DNA of 64,000 bases from Rhodobacter sp. (GCA_020250445.1 JADCEF010000010.1:1-64000), one strand, 5' to 3'. Numbered from the stretch's first letter, positions 17,830 to 26,999 are shown. Notes: generated by a model from the letters alone, not told the origin. Numbers and translations are program-made.

Positions 17830-18120
17830 CACGGCATTTGACCCTGCCGAAGGGCCGCATTCAAGCCTCATCTGCGGTGTCGTGAACCGGGCACAGCTTC
17901 GCTGCCGCGGGATCGGTTCTTCTTGAGGACGGGCACGGATACCAGAAGGTGGCGCAGCATCCGCCCGGAACCGGGGCTGCGGCGCAGCAACCGCCCACCT
18001 TGCCTGCGCGCAGGGATGGGCGCGATGCCGAACCTTCGGCCCTTATGAAGGTATGGGATCGATGACGGGCGCGCAGACCGATGGGTGGCAGGCCGGGCTC
18101 AATCGGTTTGGCCCCATCAT

Positions 18121-18483
18121 TCAGAACGCGCCTGAGACCGGGATCATGGTTGTGCCTGCGCGATCTGGTGCGCCGGAACACCAAGTTGCGGATTGATCCC
18201 TGATCAAGGCCAGAACGATGGCCGAGGAAAGCAGAAGAAAGACGCGGCCGCCATCATCGCGTGCGCCGCGCCGCCGCAGGTCATCCGGCTGATCCCGCAG
18301 GAACAGCGGGATGCTGGCCGCGATGAAGCCAAGGGCGGCGATATTGAAACCGGCCACAACCGCCTCTTCCGGTTTCATGAAACCGGAGGCTCCGGCAATG
18401 CTGCAAAACAGCAGGGCCAGAAACAGAAAGAACCGGGGATGCGGAATCGCCTTTATCCGCAGCATGGGCCGACCTGCGGGCAT
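18121..18483 (-). pseudogene. DUF1345 membrane protein, C-terminally truncated
   Basis: About 120 residues starting MPAGRPMLRIKAIPHPRFF, with two hydrophobic segments and then RRRGARDDGGRVFLLLSSAIVLALI, the conserved segment of DUF1345 membrane proteins. Full members are about 200 residues. Here the similarity ends after the third hydrophobic stretch, and the last 25 or so residues look random. Loss of the C-terminal half suggests a decayed gene. It is divergent from the GntR gene. Its function is unknown even when intact. Confidence 0.6.
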
Positions 18484-18619
18484 GATCGCCCGTCCTGTCG
18501 GGGGATGGTCTGCATGTCCGCTCCTTTCCCTGTCTGACCCCGACCATTGCGGTGCAGACAGGGTGCCGTCAACACGGGCGTGCCGCCATCCGTCCTTGAT
18601 CCTGTCCGCAGGGCGGCCT

Positions 18620-18633
18620 AATTTGATCATATC
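18620..18633. promoter_or_regulatory. Predicted GntR-family operator before the regulator gene
   Basis: AATTTGATCATATC is centred on TTGATCA, 17 bp before the regulator start. The same core appears twice more between the regulator and the aminotransferase genes, suggesting autoregulation. Confidence 0.6.
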
Positions 18634-18649
18634 CGCAGGCAGGGCCAGG

Positions 18650-19309
18650 ATGACCGCGCAGGACCGCAAAATACCGACACATGAGCTGACCTATGCCCGG
18701 CTGCGGGACATGGTTCTTTTCGGACATCTTCAGCCCGGTCAGCCGGTGACGATCCAGGGGCTGGTCAGCGATCTTGATGCGGGCATGACCCCGGTGCGCG
18801 AAGCAATCCGGCGGCTGATCGCCGAAGGGGCGCTGACGCTTCAGGGCAACCGGCGCGTTCTGGTGCCGCATCTGACCCCTGCCTTGCTGGATCAGATTGC
18901 CTTTGCGCGGCTGACCATCGAGCCGCGCCTGGCGGAACTTGCGGCCCCCCGGCTGAACGCCGCGATCATCGACCGGCTGGAGGCGCTGGACAAGGGCGTG
19001 GACCGGGCGATTCGGGCGGGCGATGTGCCGGGGTATCTTTCCGGCAATCACCGGTTCCACTTTACCTTGTACGATTGCGCTGATGCCGGGGTGCTGATGG
19101 ACATCGCACAGTCGCTGTGGCTGCGTTTCGGTCCTTCGCTGCGCGTCGTCTGCGCCCGCTTCGGCACGGAAAGCCTGCCCGACCGCCACGGCGAGGCGCT
19201 GGCAGCGATGAGGGCCGGCGATGCCATGGCGCTGGGCCAGGCCATCCGCAGTGACATTGCCCAGGGTGTGGATCAGGTGCGGGCGGCACTCGCCTCGGGA
19301 AAAATTTGA
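18650..19309 (+). CDS. GntR-family regulator with FCD domain
   Basis: A 219-residue regulator. The winged helix covers about 10-75 (YARLRDMVLFGHLQPGQPVTI, MTPVREAIRRLIAEGAL), and an FCD effector domain follows (LTIEPRLAELAAPRLN, NHRFHFTLYD). It has the FadR-subfamily layout. The ATG at 18650 follows AGGGCCAGG. TTGATCA palindromes lie upstream of it and between it and the aminotransferase at 19418, which is very probably its target. Its stop codon sits inside the operator at 19303. The ligand is unknown but may be an amine or the aminotransferase substrate. Confidence 0.88.
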   Translation: MTAQDRKIPTHELTYARLRDMVLFGHLQPGQPVTIQGLVSDLDAGMTPVREAIRRLIAEGALTLQGNRRVLVPHLTPALLDQIAFARLTIEPRLAELAAPRLNAAIIDRLEALDKGVDRAIRAGDVPGYLSGNHRFHFTLYDCADAGVLMDIAQSLWLRFGPSLRVVCARFGTESLPDRHGEALAAMRAGDAMALGQAIRSDIAQGVDQVRAALASGKI

Positions 19310-19348
19310 TCAAATTCTTGCATCGCGGATAATTTGATCATATTATCC
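19303..19348. promoter_or_regulatory. Tandem GntR-type operators before the aminotransferase gene
   Basis: AATTTGATCAAATT (19303-19316) is a perfect 14-bp palindrome overlapping the regulator stop codon. A second site at 19327-19348 is a 22-bp near-perfect palindrome (AATTTGATCATATT core, only the symmetric pair 8/15 mismatched). Both precede the aminotransferase start at 19418. Confidence 0.7.
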
Positions 19349-19417
19349 GGTCATCCGGTTGCCAGGCCCTGCGTACATGCAGCGTCTTGGGCACCGGCCA
19401 GACATTCCGGGGATGCC

Positions 19418-20815
19418 ATGAACAAGATCACCAACCATATGCCGACGTCCGAATTGCAGGCGCTGGATGCGGCGCATCACATGCATCCCTTTACTGCCGG
19501 GGCCGAACTGGCTGCCAAGGGCGTTCGGGTGATGACGCAGGGCAAAGGCGTGTGGCTGACCGACAGCGAAGGTCACCGGATCATCGACGGCATGGCAGGG
19601 CTGTGGTGTGTCAATATCGGTTACGGGCGCAAGGAACTTGCGCAAGCGGCCGCGCGCCAGATGGAAGAGCTGAGCTATTACAACACCTTCTTCCAGACAA
19701 CGCATGTGCCTGCCATCGCGCTGGCCGCCCGGCTGGCGGAACTGGCACCGGGTGATCTGAACCATGTGTTCTTTGCCGGATCGGGGTCCGAGGCCAATGA
19801 CACGAACATCCGCCTGGTGCGCCGGTACTGGGCGATCAAGGGTCAGCCGGACAAGACCGTGATCATTGCCCGCAAGAACGGCTACCACGGCTCTACCATG
19901 GGGGGCGGCAGTCTGGGCGGCATGGCCCCGATCCACGCGCATGGCGGCATGATCGGCGGGATCGTTCATATCGGCCAGCCGCACTGGTATGCCGAAGGCG
20001 GCGACATGACGCCTGACGCGTTCGGCCTGCTGCGCGCACGCGAACTGGAAGAGATGATCCTGGAGCTTGGCGTCGACAAGGTTGCGGCCTTTATCGGCGA
20101 GCCGGTGCAGGGCGCGGGCGGCGTGATCATTCCGCCCGACAGCTATTGGCCCGAGATCCAGCGTATCTGCGACAAATACGGCATCCTTCTGATCGCGGAT
20201 GAAGTGATTACCGGCTTCGGGCGCACCGGCAACTGGTTCGGCAGCCAGACCTTTGGCATCCGCCCGCATATCATGACCATCGCCAAGGGCCTGTCTTCGG
20301 GCTATCTGCCGATCGGCGGGTCGATTGTCTGTGACGAGGTGGCCGATACCGTGGGCGGGGCCGGGGATTTCAACCACGGCTATACCTATTCCGGGCATCC
20401 GGTGGCGGCGGCGGTGGCGCTGGAAAACCTGCGGATCATCGAAGAAGAAAGGATCATCGAGCATGTGCGCGACGTGGCGCACCCCTATCTGGCAGACAAA
20501 TGGCAGGCCCTGACCGATCATCCGCTGGTGGGCGAGGCCAGGCTTGTGGGGCTGATGGGTTCCATCGCGCTGACGCCGGACAAGGCCAGCCGGGCAAAGT
20601 TCGCCTCGGAAGCGGGTGCCGTGGGCTATCGCTGCCGCGAACGCTGCTTTGCCAATGACCTGATCATGCGCCATGTCGGCGACCGGATGATCATCTCTCC
20701 GCCGCTGATCATCACGCCCGCCGAAATCGACATCCTGATCGAGCGGGCGTGGAAATCGCTGGATGAATGCCTGGCGATCCTGAAGCTGGAAGGCATGATG
20801 AAGGCCGCCGCCTGA
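19418..20815 (+). CDS. Class III omega-aminotransferase
   Basis: A 465-residue fold-type I transaminase close in layout to putrescine/taurine/beta-alanine:pyruvate aminotransferases. Visible sites: FAGSGSEANDTNIRLVRRYW (phosphate-binding region, about 119-138), YHGSTMGGGSLGG, Asp261 in LIADEVITGFGRTG, and the PLP lysine Lys290 in IMTIAKGLSSGYLP. The ATG at 19418 is supported by the typical start MNKITNHMPTSELQALD. It is preceded by two TTGATCA operators. It probably moves an amino group from a small amine to pyruvate; which amine cannot be told from sequence. Confidence 0.9.
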   Translation: MNKITNHMPTSELQALDAAHHMHPFTAGAELAAKGVRVMTQGKGVWLTDSEGHRIIDGMAGLWCVNIGYGRKELAQAAARQMEELSYYNTFFQTTHVPAIALAARLAELAPGDLNHVFFAGSGSEANDTNIRLVRRYWAIKGQPDKTVIIARKNGYHGSTMGGGSLGGMAPIHAHGGMIGGIVHIGQPHWYAEGGDMTPDAFGLLRARELEEMILELGVDKVAAFIGEPVQGAGGVIIPPDSYWPEIQRICDKYGILLIADEVITGFGRTGNWFGSQTFGIRPHIMTIAKGLSSGYLPIGGSIVCDEVADTVGGAGDFNHGYTYSGHPVAAAVALENLRIIEEERIIEHVRDVAHPYLADKWQALTDHPLVGEARLVGLMGSIALTPDKASRAKFASEAGAVGYRCRERCFANDLIMRHVGDRMIISPPLIITPAEIDILIERAWKSLDECLAILKLEGMMKAAA

Positions 20816-20875
20816 TCTGCCCTGCCTGATCTGCGCCCCCGGTCCGGCACAGGCACCCGCGTGGTCCGGGGAAGC

Positions 20876-22921
20876 TCAGGCGCGGCGGCGCCTGCGCGTG
20901 GCATCGCTGCTGCCGCCGCCGCCGCCAGTATTGAAGCTGACATCGGGCAGGCTGACGATCTTGCCCAGTTCCGGGAAGGGATCGGTCGCATGCGGGATCG
21001 CGTTGGCGTTGACGAAATGCTCCTGAAAGCGCGGCTCGATGGCCGTTTCCACCTTGTGGATCCGTTGGACGGTGTGCTCGATCGCCGCGCGCGCGGATTT
21101 GTTGCACAGCGCGATCCGCGCCCCCGTGCCTGCGGCATTCCCGGCAGAGGTGACATGGTCAAGGGCGGCATCGGGGATCATCCCCAGGACCATCGCATGT
21201 TTCGGGCTGATATGCGCGCCAAAGGCCCCGGCCAGGACCACGCGGTCCACGCGGTCCACCCCCATTTCATCCATCAGCAGGCGCGCCCCGGCATAAAGTG
21301 CCGATTTCGCAAGCTGAATCGCCCGGATATCGGTCTGCGTGACTTTGATCACCGGCCCGCCATCGGCGCTGCCGTCATGCAGCAGGTAGGCATGTGTCCG
21401 CCCCTCGGGAATGGCGCGCGCGGTTCCGGTCTGTTCGGGACTGCCGATCAGCCCCTTGGCGTCCACCAGCCCGGCCACGCGCATTTCCGCCACCGCCTCG
21501 ATGATGCCGGACCCGCAGATGCCGGTCACGCCGGTCTTGCCGACAGACTCGGCAAAGCCGGGCTCGTCCGACCACAGGTCCGATCCGATGACCCGAAAGC
21601 GCGGCTCTTTGGTGACGGCATCAATCTCCACCCGCTCGATGGCACCCGGTGCGGCCCGCTGCCCGGATGAGATCTGGGCCCCTTCAAAGGCCGGACCGGT
21701 GGGCGAAGAACAGGCCAGCACGCGGGTTTCATTGCCCAGCAGCAGTTCGGCATTGGTGCCGACATCGACGATCAGAACCATCTCTTTTGACTTGTCGGGC
21801 TGTTCCGACAGGGCAACGGCGGCACAATCGGCCCCGACATGCCCGGCGATGCAGGGCAACACATAGACCCGTGCCGCGCGGTTGACCTGTGTCAGGTCCA
21901 GATCGCGCGCATCAAGACTGAGACTGCCCGAGGTGGCCAAGGCAAAGGGGGCCTGACCCAGTTCCACCGGGTCGATGCCCAAAAGCAGGTGGTGCATCAC
22001 CGGGTTGCAGACAAAGACGATCTCGTAGATCGCTGCGGGTCCGATCCCCGCCTCGGCGGCGATGGACCCGATCAGCGCGTCAATCGCCTCGCGGACGGCG
22101 CGGGTCATTTCCACGTCCCCGCCCGGGTTCATCATGGCATAGCTGACGCGGCTCATCAGGTCTTCGCCAAAGCGGATCTGCGGGTTCATCACACCGCCGG
22201 ATGCAAGTACGCTGCCGTCGCGCAGATCGCACAGATGCGCCGCGATGGTGGTCGACCCAAGGTCGATGGCCAGCCCGTAAAGCCCGCCCTCGTGAAAGCC
22301 CGGCCAGATGTCCAGGATGCGCGGGCGGGCATCGAGGTGGCCCTGATGGACCGCGACCGTCACCTTCCAGTCACCCTGGCGCAGCGCAGGCTGCAACCGG
22401 CGCAGGATGGCAAGATCAGCCTCGACATCCGTCATCTGCCACTGGTCGCGCAGGGCCTGCGACAGGCGTTCGAAATCGCCCGACGGTTCGTGCATGTCCG
22501 GCTCGGCGACGTCGACGTAGACCGCACGCGTGGCCGGGTCCATCACGATGTCGCGCATCGTGGCGGATTTGCGGATGACCTGCTTGTGGACCTGGCTTTC
22601 GGGCGGCACGTCGATGACGACATCGCCCATCACCCTGGCCTGACAGCCCAGGCGCCGGCCCTCGGCCAGCCCGCGGATCGATTTGTAGCGCGCCTCTACC
22701 GCATTCCATTCAGACAGGGCACCGGCGCTGACCGTCAGGCCATGCTTGGGAAACTCGCCATAGCCCGGCGTGATCTGGCATTTGGAACAGATGCCGCGCC
22801 CGCCGCAGACCGAGTCAAGATCGACCCCCAACTGCCGCGCCGCCGTCAGAACCGGCGTGCCCAGCGCAAAGCGGCCCCGCTTGCCCGAAGGGGTAAAGAT
22901 CACCAGCGCGTCCTGCGTCAT
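20876..22921 (-). CDS. RamA-like corrinoid activation protein (2Fe-2S ferredoxin domain plus ASKHA/DUF4445 domain)
   Basis: A 681-residue protein. Residues 1-100 form a plant-type [2Fe-2S] domain with Cys39, Cys45 and Cys48 (CGGRGICSKC) and Cys93 (RRLGCQ). The rest is an ASKHA-fold ATPase region (GLAIDLGSTTIAAHLCDL, LIVDVGTNAELLLGNETRV, CGSGIIEAVAEM, LAGAFGAHISPKHAMVLGMIPD). Such proteins reduce inactive Co(II) corrinoid proteins to Co(I) at the expense of ATP. The C-terminus is Gly-rich then Arg-rich (GGGGGSSDATRRRRRA). It is on the same strand as the methyl-transfer genes at 23080-25605 and separated from them by a strong hairpin at 23040-23072. Confidence 0.88.
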   Translation of the reverse strand: MTQDALVIFTPSGKRGRFALGTPVLTAARQLGVDLDSVCGGRGICSKCQITPGYGEFPKHGLTVSAGALSEWNAVEARYKSIRGLAEGRRLGCQARVMGDVVIDVPPESQVHKQVIRKSATMRDIVMDPATRAVYVDVAEPDMHEPSGDFERLSQALRDQWQMTDVEADLAILRRLQPALRQGDWKVTVAVHQGHLDARPRILDIWPGFHEGGLYGLAIDLGSTTIAAHLCDLRDGSVLASGGVMNPQIRFGEDLMSRVSYAMMNPGGDVEMTRAVREAIDALIGSIAAEAGIGPAAIYEIVFVCNPVMHHLLLGIDPVELGQAPFALATSGSLSLDARDLDLTQVNRAARVYVLPCIAGHVGADCAAVALSEQPDKSKEMVLIVDVGTNAELLLGNETRVLACSSPTGPAFEGAQISSGQRAAPGAIERVEIDAVTKEPRFRVIGSDLWSDEPGFAESVGKTGVTGICGSGIIEAVAEMRVAGLVDAKGLIGSPEQTGTARAIPEGRTHAYLLHDGSADGGPVIKVTQTDIRAIQLAKSALYAGARLLMDEMGVDRVDRVVLAGAFGAHISPKHAMVLGMIPDAALDHVTSAGNAAGTGARIALCNKSARAAIEHTVQRIHKVETAIEPRFQEHFVNANAIPHATDPFPELGKIVSLPDVSFNTGGGGGSSDATRRRRRA

Positions 22922-23039
22922 CGTCCCGTCCCGTTCTGTTACTTGGTGGTGCAGCCTATGTATGGGGCTGCGCGGCAATTGCCATGCCGGTTTGCGGCGC
23001 GGCAGCGCCCGGTTGCGTCACGGGCGGCGCGGGAACGAT

Positions 23040-23072
23040 TTTTCTGCGAAAAATCAGAATTTTCGCAGAAAA
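23040..23072. promoter_or_regulatory. Perfect 13-bp inverted repeat between the 76-residue gene and ramA
   Basis: TTTTCTGCGAAAA (23040-23052) and TTTTCGCAGAAAA (23060-23072) flank a 7-nt loop ATCAGAA. It lies 7 bp after the stop of the 76-residue gene and 118 bp before the activator start. Its AT-richness stands out in this region. It could be a terminator or attenuating hairpin, or an operator. Confidence 0.6.
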
Positions 23073-23079
23073 TTCGTCT

Positions 23080-23310
23080 TCAGCAGATCACGCGCAGAAA
23101 CCCGGTGTTGCAGATCACGATCCACTGTCCGCCGGTTTCAATCAGGTGAAAGCCGCGCGCCCGCACTTCGGCGATGAACCGCTCGCGCCCGATTTCGCGG
23201 TCGATCCAGCCCAGGTCGCGCCGGATGACACCGCCGCGTGCCACGGATTTCGCACCGAAGACTTCGGCAATCCAGCCCGCGGCGGTGGTTTGTCTGATGA
23301 TCGTTTCCAT
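23080..23310 (-). CDS. Uncharacterised 76-residue protein of the corrinoid cluster
   Basis: METIIRQTTAAGWIAEVFGAKSV at the start, then REIGRERFIAEVRARGFHLIETGGQWIVICN and a terminal FLRVIC. No catalytic motif is evident. Two cysteines lie in the last dozen residues. It sits between the methyltransferase and the RamA-like activator on the same strand, so it is probably a component of the corrinoid methyl-transfer system (inference). I do not recognise a characterised family; similar short proteins are sometimes labelled phosphoribosylanthranilate isomerase, which the sequence does not support. Confidence 0.65.
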   Translation of the reverse strand: METIIRQTTAAGWIAEVFGAKSVARGGVIRRDLGWIDREIGRERFIAEVRARGFHLIETGGQWIVICNTGFLRVIC

Positions 23311-23345
23311 GCCCCGATCCTGCCGGGGCATGGTTAAGGGGTGGT

Positions 23346-24338
23346 TTACGCGCGCCCGCGCCCGGCGCGGCCACCGGACCGGCCGCCGCGGCCACCGGCG
23401 CTTGCGGCTTCGGCGCTGGCCTCGGCAAAGGTCTTGCCGCCCTCGACCGCTTCCAGCACCCGCGCGAAGCGGATCCATTCGCCGCCGTTGGCATCATGGT
23501 TCATCAGGAAATTGGCGGCGCGGATCGCCTCCATCTCTACCGCGCGCACCGGGTTCATGATGGCGCTGGTCATGCCCGCGCCAATGGCCATCGGCAGGAA
23601 GGCCGCATTGATGCCATGGCGGTGGGGCAGGCCGAAGCTGATGTTGGAGGCACCGCAGGTGGTGTTCACGCCCAGTTCGTCGCGCAGGCGGCGGACCAGC
23701 GCAAAGACCTGCTGCCCGGCAGAGGCCATGGCACCGACCGGCATCACCAGCGGATCAACCACGACGTCATGCGCCGGAATGCCGAAATCGGCAGCGCGTT
23801 CGACAATCTTCTTTGCCACCGCAAAGCGCACGTCGGGGTCCTGGCTGATGCCGGTGTCATCGTTGGAAATCGCCACGACGGGGACGTTGTACTTCTTGAC
23901 CAGCGGCAGGACCAGCTCCAGCCGCTCTTCCTCGCCCGTCACCGAGTTGAGCAGGGGGCGCCCCTCGCAGGCCCGAAGGCCTTCTTCCAGGGCACCGGGA
24001 ACCGAGCTGTCGATGCACAGCGGCACATCCACCAGCGTCTGGATGCGCAGGATCAGCTCGCGCATCAACGGCGGCTCGACAAAATTGTTGTCGGCATAGC
24101 GCGGGTCGCTGGCCATTTTGTTGGTAAAGACGGCGCCCGAGTTCACGTCCAGCACCATGGCACCACAGGCGACCTGTTCCAGCGCGTCACGCTCCACGGT
24201 GCTGAAATCGCCCGCCTCAAGTTCTGCCGCCAGCTTCTTGCGGCCGGTCGGGTTGATGCGTTCACCGATCACGCAAAAGGGTTCGTCAAAGCCGATGGTG
24301 ACGGTTTTCGTTTTTGATTCCAGAACAGTACGGGTCAT
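23346..24338 (-). CDS. Methyltetrahydrofolate:corrinoid methyltransferase (pterin-binding, dihydropteroate-synthase-like)
   Basis: A 330-residue TIM-barrel pterin-binding protein. It begins with FCVIGERINPTGRKKLAAELEAGDF and contains GAMVLDVNSGAVF, VPLCIDSSVPGALEEGL, LLNSVTGEEERLE and VVAISNDDTGIS, as in MtgA/AcsE-type methyltransferases that move methyl groups between a corrinoid protein and tetrahydrofolate. True dihydropteroate synthases are shorter and lack the extended C-terminus. The last 30 residues are Gly/Arg/Ala-rich (GGRGGRSGGRAGRGRA), which is unusual. It follows the MetF-like gene after 3 bp, so the two are translationally linked. Confidence 0.85.
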   Translation of the reverse strand: MTRTVLESKTKTVTIGFDEPFCVIGERINPTGRKKLAAELEAGDFSTVERDALEQVACGAMVLDVNSGAVFTNKMASDPRYADNNFVEPPLMRELILRIQTLVDVPLCIDSSVPGALEEGLRACEGRPLLNSVTGEEERLELVLPLVKKYNVPVVAISNDDTGISQDPDVRFAVAKKIVERAADFGIPAHDVVVDPLVMPVGAMASAGQQVFALVRRLRDELGVNTTCGASNISFGLPHRHGINAAFLPMAIGAGMTSAIMNPVRAVEMEAIRAANFLMNHDANGGEWIRFARVLEAVEGGKTFAEASAEAASAGGRGGRSGGRAGRGRA

Positions 24339-24341
24339 CTA

Positions 24342-25271
24342 TCAGACTGGTCCTTGCGCGTGAGAGGCCGGAACGCCACTGGCGCCGCCGTTTTCGGTAA
24401 CCCATGCCGCATTGGTCTTGATGCCGCCCAGGGGAAAGAAATGCACCGATTCGATTCCAAAGCCCGGGGTTTTCGCCTTGTGGGCGGCCAGGGCGGTCAG
24501 GATATCGGTCGGTTCATAGGGAAGAAGCAGCTTGGTCACATCCATCGCCCGCTTCTGCAGCACGCGCAAGGATGGACCAACCCCGCAGGCGATGGCGAAT
24601 TTGATCAGGGTCTGCAGCTTTGCCGGGCCAGCGACGCCGATGTGAATCGGCAGGCGGATGCCTTCAGCCGCAAGGCGGTCGGCCCAGGCGATGACCGGAT
24701 CGGCCTCAAAGCAGAACTGGGTGGCAATCGCCATCGTGGCATCGCTGCGGTCGGCGAAGGCCTGCTTCCAGCGCAATGCCGCCATCACCATTTTGTCCGA
24801 TCCGTCGGGGTCGATATCCCTGTTGCCCTCGGGATGCCCTGCAACGTGCAGCCGCTCGAACCCGTCGAAGAGGCCGGTTTCCATCAGCTGCATCGAACTG
24901 CTGAAATCCCCCGCCGGGGTTGCCACGCCGCCGGCCAGCAGCAGGGCCTGTGTCACGTCGGCCTCGCCCCGGTAGCGTGCAATCCAGTCGGCCAGCATGG
25001 CCTTGTCGCGGATGATCCGCGCCGGGAAGTGGGGCATCACGGGAAAGCCTTCGGCCGACACGCGCCGCGCCGTGGCGACCATGTCTTCAATGGGTGTGCC
25101 TTCGATATGCGCGATATAGACGCGCGTTCCCTTGGGCAGAAGATCGCGGAAACTGGCCACTTTTTCTGCGGTGCGCGGCATCACCTCGATCGAGAAGCCG
25201 TCGAGCAAGGCATCAAGCAAAGCCGCCGCAGGGGCAGGCTGCGGGTCACGGCGGAAGTTGAACAAGGCCAT
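24342..25271 (-). CDS. Methylenetetrahydrofolate reductase-like protein
   Basis: A 309-residue MetF-fold TIM barrel. Segments include FSIEVMPRTAEKV, VYIAHIEGTPIEDMVATARR, QALLLAGG, RLHVAGHPEGNRDIDPDGSDKM and TQFCFEADPVIAWADRLAAEGIRLPIHIGVAGPA, matching the folate/FAD reductase family though the sequence is divergent from E. coli MetF. The ATG at 25271 lies 7 nt after AGGAGA; GTG at 25274 is possible. It is co-transcribed with the corrinoid methyltransferase, so it probably oxidises methyl-THF produced from demethylation to methylene-THF (inference). Confidence 0.82.
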   Translation of the reverse strand: MALFNFRRDPQPAPAAALLDALLDGFSIEVMPRTAEKVASFRDLLPKGTRVYIAHIEGTPIEDMVATARRVSAEGFPVMPHFPARIIRDKAMLADWIARYRGEADVTQALLLAGGVATPAGDFSSSMQLMETGLFDGFERLHVAGHPEGNRDIDPDGSDKMVMAALRWKQAFADRSDATMAIATQFCFEADPVIAWADRLAAEGIRLPIHIGVAGPAKLQTLIKFAIACGVGPSLRVLQKRAMDVTKLLLPYEPTDILTALAAHKAKTPGFGIESVHFFPLGGIKTNAAWVTENGGASGVPASHAQGPV

Positions 25272-25308
25272 CACGGGTCTCCTGCAGGGTTCTTTGCACG
25301 GGGGCGCT

Positions 25309-25605
25309 TCAGGCCCGGCCTTCGGTGTCGATCAGCGCCCGCAGGCGCTGGGTGTCGAATTCTGCTTCCAGCCGGGCCGCTTCCGCCGCCGCGATAACGT
25401 GAGGCTCGCCCTCGACCTGATAGGGCGGGGCTTTGCGCCACTCCGCCATATAGGCATCGGCATCCTTTGCCCCGATTTTCATGGCACAGCGGTCGATCGC
25501 CTGTTCAAAGCGTTCGCTGAGCTGCACCTTGGATCCGCTGCGGCCTTTGCCGACAATCACCTGGGCCGGGATGTCGCGCCAGTAAACGACCGTGACGTCA
25601 GGCAT
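25309..25605 (-). CDS. Small virulence-factor-family protein of the corrinoid cluster
   Basis: A 98-residue protein: TVVYWRDIPAQVIVGKGR, then VQLSERFEQAIDRCAMKIGAKDADAYMAEWRK. This matches the short family named virulence factor in domain databases, commonly found with MetF-like and corrinoid methyltransferase genes in Rhodobacteraceae (recalled, not searched). The first gene of the operon, it starts behind GGAAGGG. Its biochemical role is unknown; the family name should not be taken as evidence of virulence. Confidence 0.72.
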   Translation of the reverse strand: MPDVTVVYWRDIPAQVIVGKGRSGSKVQLSERFEQAIDRCAMKIGAKDADAYMAEWRKAPPYQVEGEPHVIAAAEAARLEAEFDTQRLRALIDTEGRA

Positions 25606-25856
25606 TGCTGATTCCCTTCCTTGCCTGCGCCTTCTTCTAAGGGTCGTCAGACGACAGGCGATGCCGGTTTTCGACAGGTCCCGCGCAGCCAGCGACCCCG
25701 TCCGCCATCGGCCCGCTTCAAGCGGGCCGAATGCGCGGTTTCCCGCGCCGGTTTGTCAGGGACCATCCTGCACCTGCCCCGCCCGGAAGCAGCTTCGGCG
25801 CTTGCAGAGCCGCGCCCCTGCGGCTAGGCTTGGCGCAACCATGAATGGAGGGCGAA

Positions 25857-26999
25857 ATGACGCCCGAGCGTCCCCTGGGTGCGGACGCGCTGCCGATGTC
25901 GGCCGATGGGCCATGGCCTGTTGCGCTGCCGGTGGACCCGTCTGGCACCCGCACGGCCGAGACGGGACAGCTTTATGCTGCCCTTGACCTTGGCACCAAC
26001 AGCTGCCGAATGCTGATTGCCCAGCCGAAGGGCAGTCAGTTCACGGTTGTCGACAGCTTTTCCAAGACCGTGCAGCTTGGGGTCGGTCTGGAAGCTTCGG
26101 GCAGGCTCAGCCGTGCCTCGATGGGGCGTACCGTGCAGGCGTTGCGCATCTGTCAGAAAAAGATCGAAAAGCATGGCGTTGACCGCATGCGTCTGGTGGC
26201 GACAGAGGCTTGCCGGCGCGCCCGCAACGCCCGCGATTTTATCCGCCAGGTGCGCCGCGAAACCGGGCTGCAGCTGGAGATCATCGCGCCGGAAGAAGAG
26301 GCGCGGCTGGCCGTCATCTCTTGCGCGCCCCTGGTCAGCCCGCGCACCGAACAGTTGCTGGTCGTTGATATCGGCGGCGGCTCTACCGAACTGGTCTGGA
26401 TCGATCTGTCAGCGGTCGGTCCCGAAGACCGGCCCCGCGCCATCATGCGGCTGCATGCCGGCTTTACCGGCCATGGCGATGACCCTGCAGCACGGGTAGT
26501 GGACTGGATTTCGGTGCCTTTGGGCGTTGCCACGCTGAAAGACCAGTTTGCCGATGTCGAAGACGACGCCGCAAGATTTGCATTGATGAGCTGGTTTTTC
26601 GAAGAGAACCTGGCGAATTTTTCCCCCTATAACGCGGAAAACCCGCGCGAGGGATTCCAGATCATCGGCACCAGCGGCACGGTCACGACCGTTGCGGCAT
26701 CCTTTCTGGGGCTGCGCCGCTATGACCGGGCCAAGGTGGACGGGCTGCGGATGTCATCGGACCAGATCGATACGGTGATCCGCGATTACCTTGCGCTTGG
26801 CCCCGAAGGCCGTCGCACAGACCCCAGGATCGGGCGCGACCGCCACGCGCTGATCATGTCGGGCGCTGCAATCCTGCAGGCCATGATGCGCATCTGGCCG
26901 ACCGACCGCCTTTCGGTGGCCGACCGCGGGCTGCGCGAGGGACTGCTTTACGCGCAGATGAGCGCGGATGGCGTTCTGGAAGACGGACCCTACGAATGA
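25857..26999 (+). CDS. Exopolyphosphatase / guanosine pentaphosphatase (Ppx/GppA) family
   Basis: A 380-residue ASKHA phosphatase. Motifs: [16 protein letters not shown] (about 41-56), [26 protein letters not shown], and [14 protein letters not shown]. The N-terminal 38 residues are an unconserved extension; the ATG at 25857 has GGAGG 4 nt upstream. It hydrolyses polyphosphate or pppGpp. The stop overlaps the rlmE start (ATGA), a pairing common in alphaproteobacteria. It is shorter than E. coli Ppx (about 510 residues), lacking the C-terminal HD-like domain. Confidence 0.9.
   Translation: MTPERPLGADALPMSADGPWPVALPVDPSGTRTAETGQLYAALDLGTNSCRMLIAQPKGSQFTVVDSFSKTVQLGVGLEASGRLSRASMGRTVQALRICQKKIEKHGVDRMRLVATEACRRARNARDFIRQVRRETGLQLEIIAPEEEARLAVISCAPLVSPRTEQLLVVDIGGGSTELVWIDLSAVGPEDRPRAIMRLHAGFTGHGDDPAARVVDWISVPLGVATLKDQFADVEDDAARFALMSWFFEENLANFSPYNAENPREGFQIIGTSGTVTTVAASFLGLRRYDRAKVDGLRMSSDQIDTVIRDYLALGPEGRRTDPRIGRDRHALIMSGAAILQAMMRIWPTDRLSVADRGLREGLLYAQMSADGVLEDGPYE

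Noticed and set aside
25722..25740. GGCCCGCTTCAAGCGGGCC hairpin between the corrinoid operon and ppx
   Set aside because: No T-run on either side and GC-rich palindromes of this size are expected by chance in this composition; not called as a terminator.
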